Origin: Arcticibacter svalbardensis MN12-7
Lineage (GTDB): Bacteria; Bacteroidota; Bacteroidia; Sphingobacteriales; Sphingobacteriaceae
DNA length: 64,000 nucleotides
Direction of reading: 5' to 3'
Assembly (NCBI RefSeq): GCF_000403135.1
Contig: NZ_AQPN01000116.1
Location: forward strand, 1-64,000
Numbering within the stretch: position 1 is the first letter of the stretch; the number at the start of each line of letters is the position of its first letter. Below the pieces are notes generated by a model. That model did no database searches. It was not told where the DNA came from and worked only from the letters and a program-made list of their open reading frames with translations. Shown in pieces: positions 9,561 to 18,718 of this stretch. The position numbers were made by a program, and so were the translations under genes.

Positions 9561-10106
9561 TCAAGAATTCTGAAATGATCCTATTCCCCTTACCCTTATT
9601 TTAGTGCTTGCATATGGGGCACCACTAGTCTGCTATACCTGCACACCAGCAACCTTTCCCGCTAATGCTTGCCCTAAAGTGGGGGCGAACAAATTCAAAT
9701 CACTTGATTTAACGCTCGCAATAGAACCTGTTACATCGCTTTTACGAATAGTTTGGTAACCAATGGCCACTACTTCATTCTGCATATTGGCTTGGGGCAA
9801 TAACTTAACATTCAAAACAACAGAATTACTTACCGGATGTTCTTGCGTAATGTAACCTATAAAGGAGAAGACTAGTATTGCGTCTGGGTCAGCACTTATG
9901 GTGTATTTGCCATTAGCATCTGTAGTAATACCTTGAGTAGAGTTTTTAACCCGTACCGTTACACCTGGTAAAGTTTGATTTCTTTCGTCGGTAACTGTAC
10001 CTGATATTGGTGCGGCCTTTATTGATAAGGTGTACGCTTTGGCTTTATAGCTTGTCAATGCAAGCAAAAGCAGTAATAATGAGAGGCCATGTTTAATTTC
10101 AAACAT
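9561..10106 (-). pseudogene. SusC/RagA-type TonB-dependent transporter remnant
   Basis: The first frame codes for 157 residues: a signal peptide, a carboxypeptidase-D-like domain (ISGTVTDERNQTLPGVTVRV, FSFIGYITQE), and the start of the plug (VVAIGYQTIRKSDVTGSIAS, LGQALAGKVAGVQV). It stops at TAG (9633-9635). The same frame continues with recognisable plug sequence QTSGAPYAST and IRVRGIGS, then a second stop (TGA 9561-9563), after which homology fades. Intact SusC proteins have about 1000 residues, so over 80% is lost and no SusD follows. A perfect 9-bp inverted repeat (10086-10109) covers the start codon. Confidence 0.88.
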
Positions 10107-10301
10107 GGCTCAAAGATCATAGGTAATCTTTTTTTTCATATTTTTAAATGTTAACTGTTTACAAATTAGGGATAGGCAGCTGGAAGATCTTAGAGATGAT
10201 TTAAACAGGATATATTAGCCCTATCCAATAGATAATTGAGGATCGAGAAAAAGCCAGATTGACTTTTTTTATTTTACATAGGCTTTTACTTAAAGTGTAG
10301 A

Positions 10302-10309
10302 TAATTTTG
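10302..10309 (+). promoter_or_regulatory. -7 box candidate for a short transcript
   Basis: TAATTTTG matches TAnnTTTG. No TTG is present at the usual distance, so this is only half a promoter. It lies about 50 bases before a 28-codon Cys-rich frame that ends in a terminator. The ten-base word AAGTGTAGAT occurs just before it (10293-10302) and again at 10351-10360. Confidence 0.35.
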
Positions 10310-10358
10310 AAAATTGTTAACGAATAAGATTCTTTTAGCTAATTAAGGTGAAGTGTAG

Positions 10359-10445
10359 ATGAATTGTAAATGTTGCGGCAAAACTAGTTTACCAATTTTA
10401 AGAGAATGCTATATAATGCTTAAATTTATATTAACCCAAATATAA
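10359..10445 (+). CDS. Possible 28-residue Cys-rich peptide (or the body of a small RNA)
   Basis: The frame reads MNCKCCGKTSLPILRECYIM followed by eight more residues, with four Cys in 17 positions. AAGGTGA lies about 12 bases ahead, and the stop codon overlaps the first base pairs of a strong terminator. A -7-like box at 10302 and the terminator at 10444-10473 frame a unit of about 160 bases. I do not recognise the peptide. The unit could equally be a noncoding RNA. Confidence 0.3.
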   Translation: MNCKCCGKTSLPILRECYIMLKFILTQI

Positions 10446-10473
10446 AAGGTCAGACGCTTTGCCTGACCTTTTT
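10444..10473. terminator. Intrinsic terminator
   Basis: AAAAGGTCAG pairs with CTGACCTTTT around a short loop, with T tracts on either strand. It closes the candidate short transcript on the plus strand and lies past the natural end of the YdcF-like gene (TAA 10548-10550) on the minus strand. Confidence 0.8.
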
Positions 10474-10547
10474 ATTTGAATTTAGTCCCATCTTACCAAT
10501 GAGAACGTTATATTATTTGAATGCGACAATGTGACCGCAATACTCGT

Positions 10548-11479
10548 TTATGGATCAAGTGGTTCATCCTGATCTATTTGTAAAGATTCTACTAGCGGAT
10601 AGAATTCTAATTCGGTTTCTGAGATGCGCTTACCCAATTTGTAGGCACATATTTTAATTCCTTTTCACAGCGTTCGGCCATATTTGTAATAAAGTCTGCT
10701 TGGTATTTATCGGTTACAATGTATCCAGGCTTGTCGAACGGTATGCCATACCGGAATATCAACCGGGCATCGTTACGTATATTAGTAGTAGTATGCCGGG
10801 CATGAGGATCAATGATAATTGCATTTTCATGGATATGATGTGCCTTCATCAGATAGATCTTCATTTCAGCAGCCTCGTTATATTTAGTCTTAAAGGGGTG
10901 CACAGCTCCACCGGAAACAACTATAAAAGGTGCCTTACGTTGATTGTATTGTTTAACAGCAAGTCGGCATCTCAACATTCCTTCGCCACTTAAAGGTGTG
11001 GTTAAATTATCCGGTCCTGCACCAGGCACCAGAATATGCGAGTAAGCAAACTTACTCCAGTCAACTGTTTTTACTTTATTAAATGCAGCTTGATTCGTTA
11101 AGGATATCATCGGCTCATAATTGCCGGCATCTTGCCTTTCATTGATCTCTAAATAGGTTAATGCAGCCTGTAAAGCCGGTTCAAAAAACAACGAAGTGTT
11201 TTTAACATCAGCTAAAATAACTGTTGAGCAATCGTACATCAATATGTAATAGGCCTTGTCTTTAATATTAAAACTGATAGAATCTATAGCCGGATAATTT
11301 GGTTTTTTCGCTTCAGCATAGATAGATATAGTATTATTTACAGCAGCAGCATCCTGTTCCCCTGCTTTGATTAGCAGCTCCACAGGTGTAAAACTTTTGT
11401 AGATGTAGGTCTGGCAATGATCAACGTAGTAAGTAAAGGGTATCCTAAACAAATTATCGACGTCAAAGATATTATTCAT
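10548..11479 (-). pseudogene. YdcF/DUF218-like protein gene with C-terminal frameshift
   Basis: The open frame (10607-11479) gives 290 residues with DUF218/YdcF marks: HILVPGAG, FIVVSGGAVHP, AAEMKIYLM, TTTNIRNDARL and YIVTDKYQADF. It ends in an odd tail TNWVSASQKPN. A different frame from about 10640 to TAA 10548-10550 reads KLGKRISETELEFYPLVESL then QIDQDEPLDP, which is the C-terminus I expect for Bacteroidota members, so a one-base indel lies near 10640. The N-terminus is also suspect: there is no signal peptide, and the frame stays open without ATG up to the stop codon of the upstream MscS-type gene. YdcF proteins are envelope-associated with unclear enzymology. Confidence 0.65.
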
Positions 11480-11572
11480 CTCGCTAAAGATGAATAGATA
11501 GGTCGAATGGGATCTCCCGATAAAATAGATTAGCTGCTCTTGAGCTGTATATTCTTTGATACAATAAGTCCG

Positions 11573-13384
11573 TTAACTTTTCTCATCCTTAAATGAGTTA
11601 TCATTCTTATATACACTAGAACCTTCTGGTGGATAAGGAATTGTATTTTTCAAATCGTCGATATAATCAGGATTAAATGCGGGGATGGGCATATCACCTG
11701 CTTCTCGCCATTTTTTAACTTTCTCATGTATTTCCTCTGCTTTTTCAGGTGATGGAGCATGATCCTTGGCAAGGTATAATGTCTGAGATGGAAAAGCAAA
11801 GCCAGTACCACTTTCCGTGATGATATCCATCATGCGTAAATACAAATCTTCCTGAATTTCCAGAAACTGGTCAAAATTAACAGCATGAACATAAGCGAAA
11901 ACTTCCAGTTTAAGGGAGTCAGAACCAATTTCTACAAATCGTACCCTTGCTGGCGATGGATCTACTTTTGGATGCGCGTATAAAACTGAACGCAACTCCA
12001 CAAGAAGATACCTGATTTGATCAGGAGTGGTTTCAAAACGTAAACCAAATGTAGGATGAAACCAAAAGCGGTCGCGATGAGCATAATTTTCAATCATGTT
12101 AGATGAAAACTCACCATTAGGAATAGTAACAATGGTACGATTAAGAGTACGTATACGCGTGGAACGCATTCCAATTTGCTCAACTGTACCCACCACATCC
12201 CCTACCTTACAAAAGTCACCTACTCTTACCGGCTGATCTGCAATAAGTGTTACACTGCCAACAAAGTTTTCTACTGTCTTTTGTGCACCAAGTGCCAAAG
12301 CAATACCTCCAATTCCTAACGCAGCTAAGCCAGTAGTAACATCAAAGCCAAAAGTGCTTAATATCATGATCACACACATGATTACGAGCGCAATCTTAGC
12401 GGCACGTCGTAGAAATAACACAGCAGATACACCCGCCTGATTACCATGTCGGGCTAAGCGCCTCTCTGCGTATCGGGATACAAAATCAACCAGCTGCCAA
12501 ATAAGAAGAAGTACGGCAACGAGTAGTACCACTACGGTTATATCGCTAAAACGCTGACGGACAATGATATAGATTCCTGCTTGTCGACTGCCAATTACAA
12601 ATAGCCAAACTGCTAGATACAAGCGAATCGGAAGGGCGAAAGCAGTAATAATTCCAGAGACAGGCTCAATTCTTGCCTTATGCCAAAAAAGAGGTATTAC
12701 AATAATAGCTGCTTTGGTTATTCCCAAGGCTAGCAGATAGGCCACTATAATGATCAGGAGCATGGCCATCCAGTGTGCTAAGGGAACACCTCGCCATTTA
12801 TTTTCCTCTAATACTTTCGGTGCTAATTTACTGAGAAGAGGTGCAGACGACACTGAATCCAGTTGTAGGGGTATTCGTTGAATAGTTTGTATGGAAAATA
12901 ACCAAATAGGTCCGCCATCTGATCCTTTTGTATTCTCCAATAAAATTTCAAACTTATCTTTGTCAACGGTAGCATCACCAATATGATCAAAATTCTCACC
13001 TAAATTGTCACCTTGCTGTCCTTCCTCCTTATCACTTATCATGGAATAAGGAAATATATTGCCTTTCTGATCGAGTAACTGCTGAAGTCCTTGTGCTTGA
13101 AGCACTCTGTCTTGCTTTCTCTTTAAGGTTGAGTCTATACTAAGGTATAAAGCTGCTTTAGCGTAGTCTTCTTGCGAAACTGCTTTAATAAACCCTTCTA
13201 CAGTTCCCCGGGGGGTACGTCTGCCAAGCGTATCATTGGGCCATGAGGGTTCTTGCTTTACATTTTCAGCTGTATCGTTTAAAAGCAAATTCCCTTGGGC
13301 ATTCGATTGACTTGCAATACATGTTAAAATAAAGCACAGAAATAAAAAGAAGTATTTTGAAAATTGTTTTTTAAAGTATAGCAT
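11573..13384 (-). CDS. MscS-type mechanosensitive channel with N-terminal periplasmic extension
   Basis: About 603 residues from the second ATG (codon 6 of the longest frame; the choice is open). A signal peptide ending SNAQG is followed by a periplasmic domain of about 170 residues and several membrane helices. The MscS core comes next: pore helix with small residues (TGLAALGIGGIALALGAQK), then NFVGSVTLIADQPVRVGDF, VGTVEQIGMRSTRIRTL and TIPNGEF. The soluble C-terminal domain is complete. Family role: pressure-relief channel in the inner membrane. It is complete, unlike its neighbours, and its stop codon lies in the same frame as the degraded YdcF-like gene downstream. Confidence 0.93.
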   Translation of the reverse strand: MLYFKKQFSKYFFLFLCFILTCIASQSNAQGNLLLNDTAENVKQEPSWPNDTLGRRTPRGTVEGFIKAVSQEDYAKAALYLSIDSTLKRKQDRVLQAQGLQQLLDQKGNIFPYSMISDKEEGQQGDNLGENFDHIGDATVDKDKFEILLENTKGSDGGPIWLFSIQTIQRIPLQLDSVSSAPLLSKLAPKVLEENKWRGVPLAHWMAMLLIIIVAYLLALGITKAAIIVIPLFWHKARIEPVSGIITAFALPIRLYLAVWLFVIGSRQAGIYIIVRQRFSDITVVVLLVAVLLLIWQLVDFVSRYAERRLARHGNQAGVSAVLFLRRAAKIALVIMCVIMILSTFGFDVTTGLAALGIGGIALALGAQKTVENFVGSVTLIADQPVRVGDFCKVGDVVGTVEQIGMRSTRIRTLNRTIVTIPNGEFSSNMIENYAHRDRFWFHPTFGLRFETTPDQIRYLLVELRSVLYAHPKVDPSPARVRFVEIGSDSLKLEVFAYVHAVNFDQFLEIQEDLYLRMMDIITESGTGFAFPSQTLYLAKDHAPSPEKAEEIHEKVKKWREAGDMPIPAFNPDYIDDLKNTIPYPPEGSSVYKNDNSFKDEKS

Positions 13385-13522
13385 TATTAAAAAAAACAAA
13401 ACTAATCTATTTTATTTAATATTGATTGTCAATGTTTTGCCATGAAAACATTACCGTAAATATCAAATAGTAGTATATATTGCGTAATTCATCTTGAGCT
13501 TGTTTTGTTAGCCTGTTTCTAT

Positions 13523-14593
13523 TTATTTGAGCCCTTCTAAAATTCCCTGGTAAGCAGCTTTGCGCTTGTAGTTGCTATCAAAAGGAAGTGGCCAATCCGG
13601 ACGGCTATACTCACCAGTGATCCAGGTATCTCCATCTGTTAAATTCCATGTAGTTATACCAAATTGTTGAGCTTTAGGTATTGCATTGTATGTTTTAACA
13701 ATGAACTTATATTTTTCTGCTTGTTGTTGCGCAAGTGAAGAAGTAAAGGTCAGACTTTGATTATTATCCGGATTAACAGCAATATCAAGTTCCGCAATAT
13801 GTACTTTTAATCCTGTTTGAGCAGCCGAATTTATTGCAATAGCCAGATTAGCATCCGATTGATTATACCGGGTATGCATCTGAAGCCCAATACCATTAAT
13901 CGGAATTCCTCTGCTTTTTAAACCATTCACGAGTGCTAGTATCGCCTCACGCTTAACAGCGGAGTATTCATTTCCGTAATCATTATAAAACAATAAGGCA
14001 TCCGGATCTGCCTCATGTGCATATTGAAAAGCTCTGGCTATATAGTCATTGCCCAATTTCTGTTGCCAGATGCTTGCCCTGAGTGTGCCATCCTCATTAA
14101 TCGCTTCGTTCACGACATCCCATCAAGCTACTTTACCTTTGTAACGGCCCACAACTGTCTGAATATATTCTTGAAACATCGCTTCCCATGCCGCTGCATC
14201 ACCTTGATAAGTATCCAGCCATGCTGGAGAGCGATGCCAGATAAGCGTATGACCATGTATACGGATATTATGTTCCTGCGCGAAAGATACAATGTAATCG
14301 GCATCAGTAAAATACCATGCTGTTTGTGAAGATCTGATGCGCGACATCTTCATTTCATTCTCAGAAGTCAAACTGCTCATCTCCTTCTCCACCAATGCCC
14401 TGTAGGCAGCATTGCTTTTCATTAAACCCACATTAACTGCGGCCCCCCATGGAAAAGAAGCACTACTTTTTAATGTTACTCCATCCGATTCTTCGGGAGT
14501 GATATAAGGTATTTTAGTTGCGGTGTTTTCTTTTGAGCAAGCGGCAAATAACAATAGCAGCGTTACTGCGAATAATCGTTTATAAGTTTTCAT
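13523..14593 (-). pseudogene. GH10 endo-1,4-beta-xylanase lipoprotein gene with in-frame TGA
   Basis: The first part (14123-14593) begins with a lipoprotein signal (LLLFAACSKE) and GH10 motifs SENEMKMSRIRSS and IRIHGHTLIWH. It reaches GRYKGKVA and then TGA (14123-14125), where family members have WDVVNEA right after. The same frame resumes with WDVVNEAINEDGTLRASIW, including the acid/base Glu of NEA, and runs intact to a stop at 13523, with the nucleophile Glu in VHIAELDIAV. A single base change such as TCA to TGA explains the lesion. Restart at GTG 14113 would give only the second half. The tail of a GH2 gene overlaps its start by 14 bases, suggesting a former xylan operon. Confidence 0.88.
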
Positions 14594-14780
14594 ATTTGTG
14601 TTGCTTGATTTCTGTGTTACTTATATTTTCTTTCATGGCATTGTTAAAGTTTTGAAGAGTAAAGAATGCCATTTTCTTTATCCCTGTTTCAGACATTAAT
14701 CCCTTACGGTTCCAGAAATTCTGATATACTGGATGTTGTCTCCTTGGAGACCTGAAATCTGTTAAAATCCAAGGGGGCAT
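14580..14780 (-). pseudogene. GH2 beta-glucuronidase/beta-galactosidase C-terminal remnant
   Basis: The 66-residue frame reads PPWILTDFRSPRRQHP, NFWNRKGLMSETGIKKMAFF and TLQNF. This is the conserved C-terminal end of the GH2 catalytic barrel in beta-glucuronidase-type enzymes, which carry PWIL[VY]DFRSPRR, NRKGL and KKKAFYVLQ. The catalytic residues and the other ~500 residues are missing. Homology begins close to DQVDKIM, just before the ATG, so a deletion joined foreign DNA here. Overlap with the xylanase start suggests they were once co-transcribed. Confidence 0.7.
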
Positions 14781-14850
14781 TATTTTGTCGACTTGATCTT
14801 CTTCTCCATTAACAAGCCAACAGTGAACTGATAATTAATTGATTATGTTA

Positions 14851-14888
14851 AAAAAGCTTAAAGAAATTATAAATCTTTAAGCTTTTTT
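14851..14888 (-). terminator. Intrinsic terminator of the serine hydrolase gene
   Basis: AAAAAGCTTAAAGA pairs perfectly with TCTTTAAGCTTTTT around a 9-base loop, with T runs on both strands. It lies about 40 bases beyond the serine hydrolase stop. Confidence 0.8.
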
Positions 14889-14929
14889 TATTGCCCTGTT
14901 GTTTAAGAATGCACCATGTGCTACCGGTT

Positions 14930-16090
14930 TTATTTTATAAAATTGGAATACAAACAGTTTATCGTTTTTCGTAGTACCGCATTAATATCATTACCACCAG
15001 GAAGATAAGCCGGATTACTTCCATTGGTAATTACAACAATACCAAACTTCTCATTTGGCTCAAAAAACATAGCACTGGAAAGGCCATAAGCCGAACCGGT
15101 ATGTCCCATCATTGCTTTACCCTGAATCAGGTCATGCGATCCACGGAGTGCCAAACCATAACCCCCTTCTCCCTCTGATACCTTAGTCTGCATCGTCAAT
15201 GCGCTCTCTTTTGAAATGATCTTTACCCCATTATATTGCCCGTAGTTCATGTGCATCATCATGTATTTTGCCAGATCAGTAGCGGAAATCTTCATACCAC
15301 CTGTAGGCGAAAATACGGGTGTACTGTAACCCATAGTATAGTTTTTGATTAATTCACTACGTGGTTCATAAGCCATAGGTGCTGGAGTTAATTTCCTTGA
15401 CAGAGAATCATACTCATATAAAGTAGCAAATCTTGATTTATCTAAAGAATCCACACAATAGCCTCCGTAAAGTCCCAGTGGATCAAGGACATGACCTTTA
15501 ATATACTGATCGAACCTTTCGCCTGAAGTTTTTTCTATCACAGCACCGATCATATTGTAGTTCAGGTTACAGTATTCGTATCCTGCTCCTGGTGCATAAT
15601 CATTATAACACTTTGCAAAGTCCCTGCTTTTATCCGGATTAATACTATCCAGGTTAAAATAACCCTGACTATCGTTTATACTGGAGGTATGAGACATAAC
15701 CATTTTTAAAGTAATCACGGTATTTGGGAATTTAGGATTTCTTACTTTAAAGCCTACCAGGTTGCTGAAATCATCGCTAAGCGATAGTTTACCTGCCTCA
15801 ACCAGCTGCATAATAGAGGTAGCTGAAAAAGATTTTGATATAGACGCGATTCTAAAGAGTGCATTTTCTTTAAGCACCTTATTGCTTTCAATATCCTGAA
15901 AACCGAAGCAATTGGTATAGATGATCTTGTTATGTTTTACAACGACAACAGAAAGTCCCGCAACATCCAGATCTTTCATAATATCTTTAATTTCAGCCTC
16001 CGCTTTTTTCTTTTGAGAAAAGCTAGAAACCGAAATAGATAACATCAAGATCAGCGTAAAGAAAATTTTTAAGGAAGATAATTTGCCCAT
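14930..16090 (-). CDS. Serine hydrolase, class C beta-lactamase/PBP4*-like
   Basis: A 386-residue exported protein (signal peptide ending about SSFSQ). It contains the three beta-lactamase-fold motifs: SxxK as S83-ISK86 in IASISKSFSA, YxN as YCN in YEYCNLNYNMIG, and HxG in MGHTGSAYGLSS. Family members range from esterases and D-aminopeptidases to true class C beta-lactamases, so antibiotic resistance should not be assumed. It is a single gene with its own terminator and is complete at both ends. Confidence 0.88.
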   Translation of the reverse strand: MGKLSSLKIFFTLILMLSISVSSFSQKKKAEAEIKDIMKDLDVAGLSVVVVKHNKIIYTNCFGFQDIESNKVLKENALFRIASISKSFSATSIMQLVEAGKLSLSDDFSNLVGFKVRNPKFPNTVITLKMVMSHTSSINDSQGYFNLDSINPDKSRDFAKCYNDYAPGAGYEYCNLNYNMIGAVIEKTSGERFDQYIKGHVLDPLGLYGGYCVDSLDKSRFATLYEYDSLSRKLTPAPMAYEPRSELIKNYTMGYSTPVFSPTGGMKISATDLAKYMMMHMNYGQYNGVKIISKESALTMQTKVSEGEGGYGLALRGSHDLIQGKAMMGHTGSAYGLSSAMFFEPNEKFGIVVITNGSNPAYLPGGNDINAVLRKTINCLYSNFIK

Positions 16091-16260
16091 GTTCTAAAGA
16101 TTTAAGACTGAAAGATAATAATTCTTAAATGAATTTGTGCCTGCTGTAAGATGATTATCCAAAGCAAATCACCTCCTATAGCCTGTTTAAATTTAAAAAG
16201 GCTTATACTTGGCATTGGATTAACAGCAGTATTTCGTGATATCCTCAAATAAAAGACAAC

Positions 16261-17394
16261 ATGCCATTTACTTCATTAGGTTTATCGCCCGCTTTATTAA
16301 AAGCATTGGCAGATCAGAATTATACATTACCCACTCCTATTCAACAAGCGGTTATACCCGCCATACTGAATAAAAAAGATATTTTAGGAATTGCTAAAAC
16401 AGGCTCGGGGAAAACAGCTGGTTATGTATTGCCTGTTTTAATGAACCTTCAACATACCATTGAAACAAAAAACAGACATGTGAATGTTTTGGTATTGGTT
16501 CCTACCCGTGAACTGGCTGTACAGGTAAAAGATGTATTTCAGGTTTTCAGTCCATTCCTTACTCATCCCATTAAAACATTAGCTGTTTTTGGTGGCGTTT
16601 CAATAAATCCACAAATGATGGCTTTACAGGGTGTGCATATCCTGGTTGCTACTCCCGGTCGGTTATTGGAATTACTGGATTCAAAAGCAGTACACTTAAC
16701 TGATATTGATACCCTGGTGCTTGACGAAGCAGATAAAATGCTGAATTTAGGTTTCAAGGAAGAGATGACAAGGATTATTGACTTGTTGCCTAAAAAGCGT
16801 CAGAATTTACTTTTTTCTGCTACGCTGACTGATGATATCAAACAGATAAATCAAATTGTATTAAACGACCCGCTTGTTATTAAGATAGATGCTGAGCAGG
16901 ATACGATCGATACCATTACTCAAGTAGGCTACTTAGTACCTGATGAGAAAAAAGGTCCACTGTTACGTTATCTGATTAAAAAGCATGACATGAAACAGGT
17001 TTTGGTATTTGCAGCTTCCACTTACCAAACCGACAATATTGCGGATAAACTTCGCAAAAACGGAATAGATGCCAAAGCTATCCATAGTAAAAAAAGTCAG
17101 GGCGCAAGAACTGAAGCATTACGGGATTTTAAATCAGGAGAACTAAGAGTGTTAGTGGCAACGGATTTAATGGCTAGAGGGATTGATATCAACTTTCTAC
17201 CTTACGTAATTAATTACGAATTACCCCGTTCACCGAAAGATTATATACACCGGATTGGAAGAACCGGACGTGCTGAAGCTCCCGGTGATGCTATATCTTT
17301 AGTAAGCCCTCAAGAATTACATCATTTTGGAATTATTCAAAAAAAGATGGGGAAATTGATTAACACGATTGATAGTGAAAGCCTTGGCTTTTAA
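16261..17394 (+). CDS. DEAD-box RNA helicase, RhlE-like
   Basis: A 377-residue helicase with all core motifs in order: Q motif (LPTPIQQAVIPA), Walker A AKTGSGKT, Ia PTRELAVQV, GG, Ib TPGRLLELL, II DEAD, III SAT, V ARGIDI and VI HRIGRTGRA. It ends soon after motif VI, with no long basic tail, so it is a minimal helicase core. Roles in this family include ribosome assembly and RNA turnover, often at low temperature. It is a stand-alone gene ending in a bidirectional terminator. Confidence 0.93.
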   Translation: MPFTSLGLSPALLKALADQNYTLPTPIQQAVIPAILNKKDILGIAKTGSGKTAGYVLPVLMNLQHTIETKNRHVNVLVLVPTRELAVQVKDVFQVFSPFLTHPIKTLAVFGGVSINPQMMALQGVHILVATPGRLLELLDSKAVHLTDIDTLVLDEADKMLNLGFKEEMTRIIDLLPKKRQNLLFSATLTDDIKQINQIVLNDPLVIKIDAEQDTIDTITQVGYLVPDEKKGPLLRYLIKKHDMKQVLVFAASTYQTDNIADKLRKNGIDAKAIHSKKSQGARTEALRDFKSGELRVLVATDLMARGIDINFLPYVINYELPRSPKDYIHRIGRTGRAEAPGDAISLVSPQELHHFGIIQKKMGKLINTIDSESLGF

Positions 17395-17432
17395 GCTAAC
17401 GTATTTTATATAGGGTTAGAACATAAGCGCAT

Positions 17433-17475
17433 AAAAACTAGCACCTGCCTTCAAAAAGCGGGTGTTAGTTTTTAT
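17433..17475. terminator. Bidirectional terminator between helicase and SDR genes
   Basis: AAAAACTAGCACC faces GGGTGTTAGTTTTT across a 14-base loop, with T tracts on both strands. The two flanking genes converge on it. Confidence 0.75.
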
Positions 17476-17490
17476 GTAGATATTCGAAGT

Positions 17491-18255
17491 CTAAATGAAC
17501 ACTCCTCCTGATACTTCAATTCGTTGCGCATTGACCCATTTGGCATCATCAGAACATAAAAAAGCCACTACACTTCCAATATCATCTGCCCGACCTACCC
17601 GGCCCAAGGCGGTACCACTAGCAATTAGCTTGTTCATCTCTGCATTATCACGCACCATACCACCGCCGAAATCAGTTTCAATAGCTCCCGGAGCAACTAC
17701 ATTCACGGCAATTCCACGTGCTCCAAGTTCCTTGGCCATATATTTAGTTAAGGTTTCAATAGCACCTTTCATCGAAGCATAAGCAGCGAATCCAGGAGTA
17801 CTAAACCGGGCAAGTCCAGAAGAAAGATTGATAATACGTCCACCCTCATTCAGTAAAGGAAGCGCTTTCTGAGTTAGGAAAAATACTCCTTTAAAGTGAA
17901 TGTTCATCAGGAGATCAAACTGCTCTTCAGTGGTCTCCTCGAAAGAAGCGTGGATCCCAATACCAGCATTGTTAATCAAAAAATCAAAATGATCGGCATC
18001 AAAGGAGGTTTTTAATAATTCACCAAGTGATGCAAAAAATGAATCGAAGCTTTTAATGTCTGCTGTATCTAATTGCAAAGCTTCAGCATGAACACCTGCC
18101 TGCTTAATTTCAGCTACAACGGACATTGCTTCTTCTTTTTTACTCTTATAGGTAAGGATTACATTAACCCCTTTTTTGGCAAGACTTAGGGCCATGTCTT
18201 TACCTAAACCTCTACTGCCTCCGGTAACCAGGGCAATTTTTTTATTTAATATCAT
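17491..18255 (-). CDS. Short-chain dehydrogenase/reductase (SDR)
   Basis: A 254-residue classical SDR. The nucleotide-binding motif TGGSRGLG lies near the N-terminus, NNAG in the middle, the catalytic Ser in INLSSGLAR, and YxxxK as YASMK. After that come NVVAPGAIETDF and a C-terminal NAQRIEVSGG. It is cytosolic and uses NAD(P)H; the substrate is unknown, as usual for this family. Monocistronic by context, with a terminator just downstream and a long gap upstream. Confidence 0.9.
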   Translation of the reverse strand: MILNKKIALVTGGSRGLGKDMALSLAKKGVNVILTYKSKKEEAMSVVAEIKQAGVHAEALQLDTADIKSFDSFFASLGELLKTSFDADHFDFLINNAGIGIHASFEETTEEQFDLLMNIHFKGVFFLTQKALPLLNEGGRIINLSSGLARFSTPGFAAYASMKGAIETLTKYMAKELGARGIAVNVVAPGAIETDFGGGMVRDNAEMNKLIASGTALGRVGRADDIGSVVAFLCSDDAKWVNAQRIEVSGGVFI

Positions 18256-18399
18256 ATTTAATTTTCGTTTATTTAAATGATCTAATCTATACTATTTGTT
18301 GCTCTTAAGATATCAGAGTAGGGTAATATTTTCTATCAGGAGGATTTTTTTTACTAACCTTTTTATCGGGTCTAATACTTATTGATCAGATAAAATATG

Positions 18400-18465
18400 C
18401 AATAAGAATCCGGTAAAAGTCCCACTTAAACACGATAAAGTCGGACTCATACTGGATTCTTATTG
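18400..18465. repeat. MITE-like inverted-repeat element, copy 1
   Basis: Two 23-base arms (18400-18422 and 18443-18465) are inverted repeats with three mismatches, separated by 20 bases. The right arm reads GGACTCATACTGGATTCTTA then TTG. A second copy with matching arms lies at 41094-41160. It occupies the 18256-18718 gene gap; I see nothing else nameable there. No transposase is present, so this would be a non-autonomous or relic element. Confidence 0.65.
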
Positions 18466-18718
18466 CTCTCTTATTGCAGTCCTTAAGTGCAGTTTCACTA
18501 AAAGCTAGCCAGGAAACCACGAGTGAGTTCTAATTTTAGCAGAGTTACATCATTTAAAAAGAAGATTAATTATTTCAATGATATTAAATTAAAAAGAAAG
18601 GTCTGAGGTTAAATTTTAAATAAATTAAACTATTTAATTCTTATGAGGTTAAGTATGCAGTAATTTCAGCAAAACAGAATACAGGCTACTATTTCATCAC
18701 TCCAAAAATAAATTTAAA

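Noticed and set aside
13385-13450. Promoter for the MscS-type gene at TAGTTTTG
   Set aside because: The -7 match is good but the nearest TTG is 25 bases away, outside the 19-21 range.
6453-14125. Stop codon reassignment to explain in-frame TAA, TAG and TGA
   Set aside because: All three stops occur once in different broken genes, and they end intact genes normally elsewhere in the window.
14930-16090. Calling the serine hydrolase an AmpC resistance gene
   Set aside because: The SxxK, YxN and HxG motifs are shared by esterases and peptidases; no ampR or other resistance context.
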